From Chromera velia (Eukaryota > Sar > Chromeraceae): 29,954 nucleotides of DNA. The stretch is from NCBI GenBank assembly GCA_018398765.1, contig JAHBMJ010000410.1:99211-129164 (forward strand), written 5' to 3'. Position numbers and translations under genes: made by a program. The notes under the pieces were generated by a model. The model was not told the DNA's origin. It ran no database searches and was given only the letters and a program-made list of their open reading frames with translations. Of this stretch, positions 1 to 9,533 are shown piece after piece; positions within the stretch are counted from its first letter, which is position 1, and each line of letters starts with the position of its first letter.

Positions 1-216
1 CCATCTTTGTGTTGATATACGTGTGCCACTGTGTCCGTAACAATTCCTCTCTGGGCATTCAGGAGGTTTCGTTATGCACGCATATTGATGTCTGGGTGGT
101 GTCTGCCTTCCTCCCAGATCCCTCCAGCTGGTTCAGTTCTCTATCTTTAGTCCTACCTAGCTTTCCGGCGCTTTCCGGGGAATTTGCTGACTAGTTTGCT
201 TATTCAGGAGTTGCAG

Positions 217-503
217 GGGAAACTTCATGCGATTTTTGTGAGAGAGTGTGTTCTGAATGAGTCGTCTTGTGTGACCTTACTGCGTTCAGGGGGCTGTCTT
301 CGAAGAGCAGGAGGAGCACATGACGGCTGCTGCGGCGTCTGTGGAGCCAGTGGCACACGTGAGTCCCCTTTAACACAAGCATTTTCACTGCCTTGACCTC
401 CACGTTGATTCTTCTTGCAGTGTTTGAAAATTCGCTAAAACGGTGTCTGGCTCTCAAACATCTCATTCTCGGATATGAGGATTATCTGTGGCAGCTCTGT
501 GAG
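217..503 (+). other. Candidate exons of an unrecognised plus-strand gene (5' part)
   Basis: Two exon-like blocks. The first ends at 358 before GTGAGT and may begin after a GCAG at 216 or after a TCAG at 289. The second runs 421-503, after CTTGCAG and before GTCAGC, and reads FENSLKRCLALKHLILGYED then YLWQLCE. The splice sites have the same style as the two well-defined genes in the window (GCAG acceptor, GTC donor). The second block needs one base carried over from the first, and the 217-358 block supplies this in the frame starting at 217. I do not recognise the product and cannot place the gene start, which may lie outside the window. The reading frame of the first block is uncertain because two frames are open over its second half. 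Confidence 0.3.
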
Positions 504-1447
504 GTCAGCCTCAGTCAGTTGGGCCCTCTTTGTCTTCGACATATCCGCATATATCCGCTCTTTTATTTAAATGCAGTTAATTAACGAGGAAGCAAGTGGT
601 CAACTCGTACAGATGCTGTGTTGGCCCAATGTGGCCACGCGGTCTGGAGGGGCCTTCTTGTGTTTCTCATACAGTCTCCCCTACTGCTTGTCTCCTATAC
701 TTATTATTTGGAATCGTGACCTGTTTCCGCTCATTCAGTATTTAATTTGCGTGGCTTTTTTCACAAGCAACCCTTCCCATTTTTGTTTTTCGAAGCCCCG
801 TTTGATCTTCTCCGCTTGGCAATGCTTTTGGCTTGGTTTATCATTCCTTTGCTATGCGTTTGCTATCTTTTGCTCTGTTGTGTTCCTTCTTATCGTACAT
901 TTCTGTTTAACGCGAATTTCTTTGTTTGTTTTCTGGCGTTCCCGACTGTGCAACCNNNGTTTTTTTCTTCTGCGCCTCCGCATGTCTGCTCTTTCCCCTT
1001 ATCTTCCTTTTTCCTCTTTTCCCCTGTCTTTTGGGAGTTACTGCAGTGATGAATCCTTTTTCTCCTTGCTGTGTGCAGGATCATCATCGCAGCTGCAGCA
1101 TGTGTGAAAAGAATTTCTTAGCAGAATTATGAGTGAAGGGCATTCATTCGAACTGCATTGCAAGCTGAATTGTGCTATGGACTGTGTACTCCTTTTATGT
1201 AAAACTTTGCCAGCCTGTATTCGAAGCCTGAATCTAGGTTGACCGCTGGATATTGCACATGTGACGATACCCAGCCAAAGACCCTGAATCGTTGCATTGA
1301 ATTAAATGATGGCGTCTGGTTGTGTTGCAGTGAGCGAGCGTCTCTGTAATCGCGTAGGGTTGGGCCTGCGAACAGATGATCTTTGAAACCGTCGACTACG
1401 TGGGACCCCTTTGTTAAATGCTTACATGGTCAGTGTTTTCTCTTCAG
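504..1447 (+). other. Probable intron, pyrimidine-rich on the plus strand
   Basis: No convincing exon was found. The stretch is rich in T and C on the plus strand, like the sense strand of the introns of the two well-defined genes, which fits an intron of a plus-strand gene. It begins GTCAGC and contains a short assembly gap (N at 956-958). GCAG acceptors at 1075-1078 and 1327-1330 open only short frames that end in stops. Open frames over 600-1100 translate to low-complexity Phe/Leu/Ser/Cys strings and are not credible proteins. Confidence 0.35.
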
Positions 1448-1630
1448 GTCGCAGTCTATGGACGTTCACCCATGGATTATGTCCTGCAGGTCGGCAAAAG
1501 GACTGTTCAACACCTTCAGCCTGAAGCTGACGCTCCGGGACTGATGGAGCGAACCGCCTCTTCAGCGTCGGGACAGTCGTCTGACTCATTCTCACGTCAT
1601 TTCCCGGAAAACCAAGAGACCGTCATAAAG
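1448..1630 (+). other. Candidate exon of the unrecognised plus-strand gene
   Basis: This block follows TCTTCAG and ends AAG before GTGCGT. It is open in one frame and starts VAVYGRSPMDYVLQVGKRTV; 61 codons end in phase 0 and join in frame to the next candidate exon at 1995. A GCAG at 1451-1454 is an alternative acceptor in a different phase. The DYVLQV core faintly recalls the Ras-binding domain of class I PI3-kinases, but the match is too short for a family call. The intron that follows (1631-1994) ends TCTTGCAG. Confidence 0.4.
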
Positions 1631-1994
1631 GTGCGTGCTGTGCACATGGACCTTTGCGTCTGTCGTCTCTCTTTGTCTAGCTCTTTGTTTCACCACAGAC
1701 AATTCCATCGTCTCAAGGACTTGTTTTCTGTTCTCTGCCTATCTTTTGAGTTTTACTCCTGTCTAGTACTCCTGTTTAAATTGTTCATCTGCTTAGGTGT
1801 CTGCCAAGCCCTGCATGCAAAGTTCTTTATTGAATGTGTCCTCGGCAATCAATCAGTTACTAGATCGGATAGCGCCACAAGCGTGACATTTCCAACTTAC
1901 ACGTTTCTCGTACAACCAACAATGAAAGGCGCATTGGTTTTTGTTGAAAAAAATTTGACACGTGTGCCGTTGTTTCCATCTTTGGATCTTGCAG

Positions 1995-2273
1995 ATCAAA
2001 TGGAAGGTCCCTAAGGCGTCTCGACCAACTGACGCAGAGTTCAACTACATGCAGAAGGAGATTGAGGCGGCATTGCAAGAGGCGGGTGTCTATGCTTGGG
2101 GTTTTAAGAAGCCTTTGGGAGACGCAGCAGAGAAGCCAAGCAAAAACCGATATCTTCTTGCTGTTTGTGAAGACACCCCAACGCTGACGGAGTTGTGTGA
2201 TCCTAGGAAGTACCTGAGTGTAGCTGGGAGTGCACAAGGTGACTCTGAAGCTAAGGACACTTCAAAGGGGCAG
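1995..2273 (+). other. Candidate exon of the unrecognised plus-strand gene (last clear one)
   Basis: Open in phase 0 after TTGCAG. It encodes about 93 residues starting IKWKVPKASRPTDAEFNYMQ and including the stretch YAWGFKKPLGDAAEKPSKNR. The composition is balanced and protein-like. It probably ends at CAG before GTCAAG (2274), a GTC-type donor like those elsewhere in the window. If it is not spliced there, the frame runs on into the tandem repeat and stops at 2355-2357, so this could be the 3' end of the gene. Function unknown. I could not identify the next exon with confidence. Confidence 0.4.
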
Positions 2274-3165
2274 GTCAAGATCTTCTTGAACAAGAGAGAG
2301 GGAGAAGGGACGCGAGATTCAAGTCGACGTGCGCATCCTTACAGGCAAGACATGTAAGGACAGACAGAAATATACGCAGACAAACAACGGGCGGAAACAC
2401 GCACACAGGAAAGAAAGATGATGGAAGGATGAGGAGCGAGAGAGAGGGGGCAGGGGAAGGGAGGGAGGGAAGAAGGGGCGACAACGGGCAGACAGACATT
2501 CAAACGGGCACTGCCAGATCAAGATCTTCCTAGTAAGCAATCGAGACGGTGAAGGGACTCAAGATTCGAGTCAACGTGCGGCGCATCTTTATAGGCAAGA
2601 TATGTAAGGACAGACAGCTAGGACAGACAGAAACATACGCAGACAAACAACGCGCGGAAACACGCACACAGGAAAGAAAGATGATGGAAGGATGAGGAGC
2701 AAGAGAGAGGGGGCAGGGGAAGGGAGGGAGGGAAGAAGGGGCGACAACGGGCAGACAGACATTCAAACGGGCACTGCCAGATCAAGATCTTCCTAGTAAG
2801 CAATCGAGACGGTGAAGGGACTCAAGATTCGAATCAATGTGCGCATCTTTACAGGCAAGACATATAAGGGCAGACAGAAACATACGCAAACAGTGGTCAA
2901 ACGAACAAATGAGTTCCGCCGTTGCATTTCATTGCTTCCTTCTTTCTCTCTTTCTTCTTCTCTACCTCTTTCATTCACCGTGCGCATCCTTACAGCCAAG
3001 ACGTATAAGGACAGACAGAAACAATGTCATATGCAGACAGACAGACAAACATTCAAACGGGCAGATCAAAATAGATCTTCCTGAGCAATCAAGACGGTGA
3101 AAGAACTTAAGATTCGAGTCAACATGCGCATTCTTACAGGCAACACAATGTCATGTAAGCACAGA
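2271..3165. repeat. Tandem repeat, four main copies of about 245-285 bases
   Basis: Copies start at about 2271, 2515, 2778 and 3062, each with a CAG(A/G)TCAA(G/A)AT core, giving periods of 244, 263 and 284. Copies 1 and 2 are nearly identical over more than 200 bases and later copies are more diverged. Each unit has an exon-like block at its start containing AAGATTCGAGTCAACRTGCG-like sequence followed by TTACAGGCAA, and copies 1 and 2 have a purine-rich half with long G runs. A partial extra copy of the GTGCGCATCCTTACAG block lies near 2984. ACAGACAGA motifs are scattered throughout. The first copy starts at the end of the candidate exon at 1995-2273. Confidence 0.85.
2446..2477 (+). other. 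G-quadruplex-capable G-run cluster (copy 1)
   Basis: A run of GGGGG, GGGG, GGG, GGG, GGGA and GGGG blocks with one- to seven-base spacers lies on the plus strand. The same cluster recurs at about 2709-2741 in the next tandem unit. This meets the usual G3+N1-7 rule for intramolecular G-quadruplex formation. Whether it folds in vivo is unknown. Confidence 0.55.
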
Positions 3166-3504
3166 CAGAAAAGCACCAGAGTTGTTGAAGTGTTTAGCCA
3201 ATATATTTAGGTAAAGTTTAGACCTTCGCTTAGATTTTAGCCAAATATATCCAATTAAATCTACTAAACGGAAACACAAAAGTTTAAAAAATGTGTGTTT
3301 CATTGTTAAAAAATCGTTTGCATGTATCCTTAGTATGTAAATCAGTAATAATATAGCAAAGTGTATTAGCAGTTAATTTAAATTACCAATATAATAGCAA
3401 TCTAGATAGCAATTAACAGTACAACATATTATAACTTTTTATGCTAGCTTTTTAGGCAATTTTACGCCAGCTAGGTTGTTTATACAAATGACCATTTATC
3501 TAGC
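3166..3504. other. AT-rich intergenic DNA
   Basis: Base composition switches sharply to AT-rich here and stays so to about 4480. I see no open frame of interest, no RNA gene and no clear element boundary. The TAGCCAAATATATCCA-like words near 3190-3255 resemble words in the fold-back at 6501-6590. Confidence 0.6.
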
Positions 3505-3512
3505 GATTTATA
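3505..3512. repeat. Target site duplication, left copy (GATTTATA)
   Basis: Eight bases immediately before the CAGGGATG terminus, identical to 4022-4029. Confidence 0.8.
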
Positions 3513-4021
3513 CAGGGATGAAAAATAGGTTATTAACTGAACCGAACCGACTTAGCCGTCAAAAAGCGTTTCGGTTTGGTTAATCTATCGCGGTTATATA
3601 ACTTTTTTATGTTTAGAGGTCATTTCTTCACTAAATTTGAAACGTTTCACTATATAAACGTGATTTTTATAGATATGACATACGGAAAACAAATAAAAAA
3701 CGACCAAAACATAATAAAAAGACATTTTTAATTCATATAACCACTTGTTTGATTGTGTTTATAGTCTATATACTAGGAAAAACATAATTTTTTATACCTT
3801 TTCAGGTGTCATAAGAAAGTTTTGCAACCGTTTTGTTATGTTTTCAGTAATTTTCTAGAGTAATTTTTTGTTTGTTTAAAGTTGTTTCTAGCTATGATAT
3901 CGTTTTTATCTGACAGCTCTTACTGGTTAACCCAGTTAACTGCCGGTTATGACCGGTTATCATAACTGGAGGGCCAATAACCTATAACCTAACTTCATAA
4001 CCTACCTTTTTCCCTATCTTG
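3513..4021. mobile_element. hAT-like non-autonomous DNA transposon (MITE), 509 bp
   Basis: The left end is CAGGGATGAAAAATAGGTTA. The reverse complement of the right end starts CAAGATAGGGAAAAAGGTAG and then GTTAT, so the two form imperfect terminal inverted repeats. The element is flanked by an exact 8-base direct repeat, GATTTATA, at 3505-3512 and 4022-4029, the target-duplication length of the hAT superfamily. CAGGGATGAAA is also the terminus known for the maize Ac element. Subterminal inverted repeats are visible: 3532-3547 against 3568-3584, and GTTATG/CATAAC and CCGGTTAT words near 3940-3970. No transposase frame is present, so the element must be mobilised in trans if it moves at all. 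Confidence 0.8.
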
Positions 4022-4029
4022 GATTTATA
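4022..4029. repeat. Target site duplication, right copy (GATTTATA)
   Basis: Eight bases immediately after the right terminus, identical to 3505-3512. Confidence 0.8.
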
Positions 4030-5000
4030 TTAACCGGAAAATGCATCCTAGGCCCTGCACTAGCTAAATAAAAAAAGAAAAAAAAAAGTTTTACCAGTTT
4101 TTTATTTTTTTTTTTATTTATCTACTAAATAACAGTTATTTTTCATACAATGCTTCTTGCAATACTCATACAACACTTGAACAATAGTTGTTTTTTTAGT
4201 TTACGGGGTAATAAATAAAAAAAAATAGATTTAAAAAAAAGTTTTCTTAGTTTTTTTTTCTTTTTTTATCTAATAGCACTGCACGGCCTTGTGGTGAATC
4301 AATTTCAATACTTATTTTGTTTTTTTTTACTTTGACTCTTTTAGTCAGACTTTGATCTAGACTTTGACGCACGTTGCATTCAATACTTGCGTTCAAACCA
4401 GGCCTAGCTAAGTTTAAACAATGCAGTCCCTCGGGTGTGCCATATGAGTGGACGGCTAGCAGTCTAGATAGTTGTGGGGCCATATACGACTGACCAGAGA
4501 TGAAAGCTTATGTTGCGTTCGCAGTGATGTCGGCCACTCAGAAAAGAGGGCGATGTGAGGACGTCGTCTTTGTCTTTGATTCTCAAAGACGGAACAGGAC
4601 AAACAGACAGGTAAACAGCAAGGCATGCGGATGTGAACTGACATTGCAACCCACAAACGAAGACCTAGACCGAAACCAAAAAAGAAGATCAAAGCAAAAA
4701 GAGATGAGATTCGGCAGAGACAGAACAATGATAGAACAAGCTTAGGTGACCGAAGAATGGAGAGAACAGACCACGTATTTTGTAGGACTCGCCTCGAAAT
4801 CTATACCAGAGCAGCCGGGAGGTCAAAGACAGGACAGAGACAGAACAGAACCGCAGAGCAAAAAGAAAAGAAAACGAAAAAACCAAGAAAAAAGAGGTTG
4901 CTTTAAGCTTCCAACGACTGCTACAGACAGCTCACAAAGGCCAGACACATGTGGAAGGTCAGAGCGATGATTGCGATGCATATGCCCCTTGTTTGTGCAG
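4030..5000. other. Gene-poor intergenic DNA with A/T runs and GACAGAACA words
   Basis: Positions 4030-4340 contain long A and T runs. From about 4500 the plus strand becomes purine-rich, with repeated ACAGACAG, GACAGAAC and AAAGAAAAG words. Open frames at 4500-4745 and 4746-4970 translate to Arg/Lys/Gln-rich low-complexity strings and I do not accept them as genes. No RNA gene seen. Confidence 0.5.
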
Positions 5001-5330
5001 AGTTCGCACGGCCCCACGGCCACACAAACGAGGTAGAAGATCTAAGAACCGCCCAAGCCATGCGCACGAAGCGTGGGAAGCTGACAAGCTACGATTTGAC
5101 CTCTAATTCACGCGATGTAATCGAATCGGTAAAGCAGCTACTAGCTCAAGTCATGACACCCAAGTGATTGAGTTGCGTACCTCCTTCCTTGCCAATGCAT
5201 ACATGGCGGAGTCTTTGAATCCTGCTGATGAGACCTTTCACAAGGTCGAAACAGCTGTACAGGAAGTATAAAGACATAGACATTGTGCATAAGGCCTTTG
5301 AGCAGATTTGTATGCAGTCAATCAGAAACA
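5001..5330 (+). pseudogene. Possible decayed coding relic with frame changes
   Basis: After GTTTGTGCAG (ending at 5000) a protein-like frame runs to a TGA at 5165-5167 and includes MRTKRGKLTSYDLTSNSRDV. Coding character then continues in a second frame from about 5150 to a TAA at about 5271, including ELRTSFLANAYMAESLNPAD. It resumes in a third frame from about 5262, including KYKDIDIVHKAFEQICMQ. Three adjoining protein-like segments in three frames suggest an old gene or element broken by small indels. Alternatively 5001-5167 could be the terminal exon of the upstream plus-strand gene, though its phase does not match the exon ending at 2273. Product not recognised. Confidence 0.3.
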
Positions 5331-5838
5331 GATCGAACAGATCTAAACCATCATTCTCTTACTAGAAGAAAGTTTTATCCAATGTTATTATTTTTAGTGG
5401 TAATGCTGTGTGCCACCGCATTGGTATTCCATCGACATGCGGGGCCCTGGCATGCTTTCATTGCCTTGAATGACTTCCCAAGTTCATGGTTGCATAGACG
5501 CGGGGGCCACACAGGGCCCACGGCTGATTCAACTGCGATAAGCAGAAAAGTCGTCTCTGTTCACTCTGATCAAAGTATATCCAATTGGTTGAAAGCTGTT
5601 CTTGAAGTCTTCTTCTCTCCTCTATGTACTGACAGTCCTAGGACTCGTATTACCAGGCACGTGCATGTCATCTTCTGTGAATCAGTCAATGCTAGCCAAC
5701 CTCTATTCCAATATTATACAACAGGTAATATTATGTCAACATCTAGGCCAATACGTACTTACTTCAAGTTATTTAATAGTACTTACTTAATTATGGTTAG
5801 GCCCAGGGTCTCCGAAACCAGAGACAAATGATAACCAT
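5331..5838. other. No gene recognised
   Basis: Mixed-composition DNA. The frames at 5283-5831 and 5602-5790 have no recognisable domain and no supporting splice or start context. Confidence 0.4.
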
Positions 5839-6041
5839 AGGATTTCCATAAATTTCCCAAAAGATTTCCATAACTATGAGAAATTTATGGAAATCCGGCT
5901 GATTTCCCATAAAAATAAAAATCTGAGGCAGATTTCCCACGTGAAATTTCCCATCAATTTCCCATGGATTTTCCTTGAATTTTACTAAGATTTCCTTAGG
6001 ATTCTCCATCAATTTCCCATAAATTTCCCAACGATTTCCAT
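5839..6041. repeat. Degenerate ATTTCCC short repeat with an embedded hairpin
   Basis: About eleven ATTTCC words, seven of them ATTTCCC and often followed by AT or A, occur within about 200 bases at irregular 10-25 base spacing. The first copy, GGATTTCCATAAATTT at 5839-5854, has an exact inverted partner AAATTTATGGAAATCC at 5881-5896, forming a 16-base stem with a 26-base loop. The remaining copies all point the same way. The minus-strand open frame over this stretch is a by-product of the repeat. Confidence 0.7.
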
Positions 6042-6500
6042 ATTTTTTTGTAGAGCATCGAATAAAATTAGGGGGGACATTGACTTAAAGTTTGTTCCTA
6101 GCGTCTGGCCTATACGTCTTTCATCTCTTCCTTCTGTCCTGATTACTGCTCTCGCTACTAGCTCTCTCTCTCATACGACCTCATACTTGATGCTCCTCCA
6201 TCTGAATGCCTTCTTCGGCGTTTGCTAAGTACTTCCTACCCCTCAGTCATAACCAGTGCACTGCCTACTCCTCCTTCCTCCCAGCCCTCCCCTTGCACTC
6301 CTCTGGAATAAAATTAAGTAGAATAATGATAATATTGCAGCTCTTTAGTTTTTAGGCAGCTATCGGGCAGTTTCATGCTTACACCAAATGTAATCAAGTG
6401 TATTTGATCTTTATATTTTTTTTTTGAGTCATTCTGACTCTGTAACTCTCTAAAACACTCAAGTATTCTGGTCTAAACCGTGAAAAACTTTGCCCAACGC
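6042..6500. other. No gene recognised; pyrimidine-rich stretch 6100-6300
   Basis: CT-rich DNA in which GAATAAAATTA occurs twice (near 6059 and 6305). I see no exon structure and no open frame with recognisable content. Confidence 0.4.
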
Positions 6501-6590
6501 ACTTCCCAATATATCCAAATATATCCAAAAGTTTGGATATAGCCAAAATTTTGCCTTCGGTTATGGATATGGATAGATATATTGGAAAGT
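6501..6590. repeat. Fold-back (inverted repeat) element with ATATATCCA words
   Basis: The left arm ACTTCCCAATATATCC (6501-6516) is matched by the inverted right arm GATATATTGGAAAGT (6576-6590). Further ATATATCCA/TGGATAT pairs lie inside, so nearly the whole 90 bases can fold. It resembles a small fold-back or MITE-derived remnant. I found no clear target duplication. Related words occur near 3190-3255. Confidence 0.5.
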
Positions 6591-7341
6591 TTAACAACTT
6601 TGTGAATGAGTCAAATTATCATGATGCGCACTACCGAACAGTGGTCTGCACTATAGCTACTGTACTAATAATAGCTCCTGTAGTTCATCTGTTTAGCTAT
6701 CCATTCATTTGAAGGATAGCGAGCATTCGCGGCTTCATCATGTAAAGACATGCACCCACACACCTGAAACAAGTTCAAACAACGTAACTCTGGTCTATGC
6801 CCTCAACGGCGATTGTAGCATCATTTACCGCTCGCTCCCTTTTGTGGTCCTCTTACATGCCCCGTCCCGATTCTCCCCCCTCAACGCTTCTCTTCCCGCG
6901 TCTTCCTCTTCTCTGGTTGAGACGGGACATCGACCCAGGGAGGGGGATACCCCGCGACCATAAAGTCAAACGACCAGGGGACGAGCGAATGATAAAACAA
7001 AACACTAGAAAAAACATACGACTGGTCAAACTCTCTCTAACAGACAGTACAGATGAATCTAGTTGCTTCCTCTTTTGCTTCGCCTCTTTTCAGTCTTTCC
7101 CTGCTGATGTTCAGCCTGCTATTACAGGCCCTTGCAAGATCCTTCATGCTGACGTTTACAAAAGACCAAATCAAGAAAGAAAAAACAGAGCCATTAAACT
7201 TTGATCCTGATTTCACTTTCTCCTTCCCCATCCACGTGCGAGTGCATGCCCCTTTGTTCCTTCTCTGTCTATTTTCTCCACACCCACCACAACCCTCCCC
7301 CCCCCTCAACAAAGCCAAGGAGCAGAACAAAACAGACAAAG
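6591..7341. other. Downstream flank of the TPR gene
   Basis: The likely 3' untranslated and intergenic region of the minus-strand TPR gene. No other gene is accepted here. The plus strand is C-rich from about 7230, so the minus strand is G-rich. I could not identify a polyadenylation signal with confidence. Confidence 0.4.
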
Positions 7342-9476
7342 CTAGGAGGCCTCCTCTCCCCAGAAGTCCCCCATCACCGTCGCCATCAAATCCTTCGACA
7401 GCCCCCGCACCGTCTCGTCCCGTGCAGACCAAAACCCGACTATTCGATCCAGGTCCTGCAGGCAGATGCATACATGCAGGAACCAAGCCAGTCAGTCAGG
7501 CAGTCAGGCAAGATGTCCAATCATACGAACAAGAAAGAGAGAGAAAGGTCCTTTCTTCTCATGCAGATATGACTCATCGATCCATGCCCCCCAACCCAAG
7601 TAGCCAGGCAGACGAACGCAAAGAGATGTGAGTTTGCAAAGACAGAAGAAAGGATCGCACACAGATACAGGCGAAATGCAAAGTGAACACACAATAGAGC
7701 TTCTCGCTGAAGACTGCCGCGCTGCAACGAAAGGAAATACCCTGATGCAGCTTCGGTTTCTTCAGACAAAAAGTCGCTCGCTCACTCACTCACCCACCCA
7801 CCCATCCACTCACTCACTTCCTCAACCTCCTACTTCGATCCCTGTCGCTTTCTGTCTCTTCCTCCATCCTCCTCTTTCTCTCTCACACACACTTACTAAC
7901 TCACTCGGACACGCACTCACTCGATGGCTCTTTCTTTCTCCTATGTTGCACTCACCTTCTTCATCTCTGCATACTCCTCCTGAACAAATCCCCATTTGCG
8001 CAATACAGGCGTCTGCACAGCATCAAGAAAAGTGCAAACACTTGTAGGTAACCGCCGCATCACAAAGCATGATTGAATGCAGAGCACGATGCCCGTCAAA
8101 TGACGGGAGGGAGGATGGGATCTGGCTGGCTGCCGTTTTTTTTTCTTGATTGATGGGATTTCCCCTTGAGCGTCAGACAAACAGCGGAAGAAAATCTTCT
8201 GCATAGTGAATGAATAACAGCAGTAGAAAAGCGCTCAGGGAGGACGGGTTCCGATTGACCGACCTCGCACCCCCGTAACGGAGGAGAAAAAAATGCAGAA
8301 TGACTTGATGATGCTCCTCCCCAACCTCCCAACGCTTTCAAAGAGAAGCAACCGACCCGACCGACCTGAGTCTCTGGCATCACCTTGCGGAGTCGGATCA
8401 GAATTCTTCTTTGGTCGTAGTCTGCCGCCTTTCTGATCTCTCGCAGCTGCTTTTCGAAGTCGTCGCTCTGCATCAACATTCATTCGATCAGGAACATGCA
8501 GAGAAGCGGGGAACGGTGTGTGCAGCAGGATGCTAAGTGGAGGACGGGCTGATGAGGACTACGGGATTGAACGTAGAAAAGCAGAGAATGGAAAAATTAG
8601 TTCCTTTTTGGAGACAAAACAAACTGCAAAAGCACATGAATGCACTTGATCCTGGTATCTGTATGAAGGGAGCTAGCTTTTCAGTAACCTTGTAAAGATC
8701 CCGCAACTCTGTCAGGAGAGTGGTTGTTTCCTCCAGTGAGAGCCTGGGCTCGGCTGAGGCGCTGTAAGGTGTGCTTGGTGCGTCTCCCTCTCCCCCCCCT
8801 GCTTTTTTTTCCACAGGGAGATATGATGGCTCTGCTGCTCTCTCACGTCTCTCCTTTTCGGCTCTTCGTTTCTCGAGGGCTGCTGCCTCTGCCACGATCT
8901 CCTCCTCTGTCCCTGGCTTGGGGCGTTCCTCAGAGAACAGTCCCTGCACGGACATCATCGGTGGATTCTGTCAGTGATAATCATAGAGTATTGAACGATA
9001 AGAAAGCAAGGGCACAAGAAAGCAGGAGAGAAGAAAGCAATCGAGAGAAAGAAGAAAGACACACACGGACAGAAACAAAGAAACACGAAACGAAGAAGAA
9101 ACGAAAGAAACAAAGGGACAGAGGATCATCTGTTCTCCACTACCTGACTTCCTGCCTACCTTTCTGCCCGACTGACCTTACTAGCCGCCTGTCCCATCAG
9201 TTTCTTCACGTTCTCCCTGTCCTTCTGTTGGGCCTTCAGGGTCTCTGCATACCCGGACCTGGCTGCATCGATTGACGCCTTGTCCTTCGAGCTGCACGAT
9301 CGAGGAGAAGGAAGAAAGAAAGGAAAGAAGGAGGAACATTTGTCCGGCATCAAGGGAACAAAAGGAACGAGAAAGAACGAAAGAAAGAACGAAAAAATCC
9401 CTTCTCCTCCCCCGATCCCTTTCTGATTCGTCTTTCATCCAAACACACACACACACACACACACACACTCACTCAC

Positions 9477-9533
<57 letters not shown>

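Noticed and set aside
1448-2357. PI3-kinase Ras-binding-domain and ubiquitin-like resemblances
   Set aside because: The matches cover only about ten residues each and the flanking sequence does not continue the family pattern. Kept only as remarks.
2271-3165. CRISPR array or integron-like repeat
   Set aside because: Units are about 250 bases, directly adjacent and diverging, with no unique spacers, in a eukaryotic intron-rich context.
4500-4970. Two consecutive plus-strand frames (81 and 74 codons)
   Set aside because: Arg/Lys/Gln-rich translations of purine-rich repeat DNA, with no domain and no splice context.
7053-7631. 192-codon plus-strand frame with an ATG and a hydrophobic start, resembling a secreted Pro-rich protein
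   Set aside because: It lies antisense to the last exon and last intron of the TPR gene, its composition follows C-rich repeat DNA, and it has no domain.
7941-8012. Ending the TPR protein by read-through at the TAG at 7941-7943 (...EMKKVSAT)
   Set aside because: A good GTGAGT donor follows AEMKK. An in-phase, protein-like exon with a GCAG acceptor exists at 7342-7455. It remains possible as an alternative isoform.
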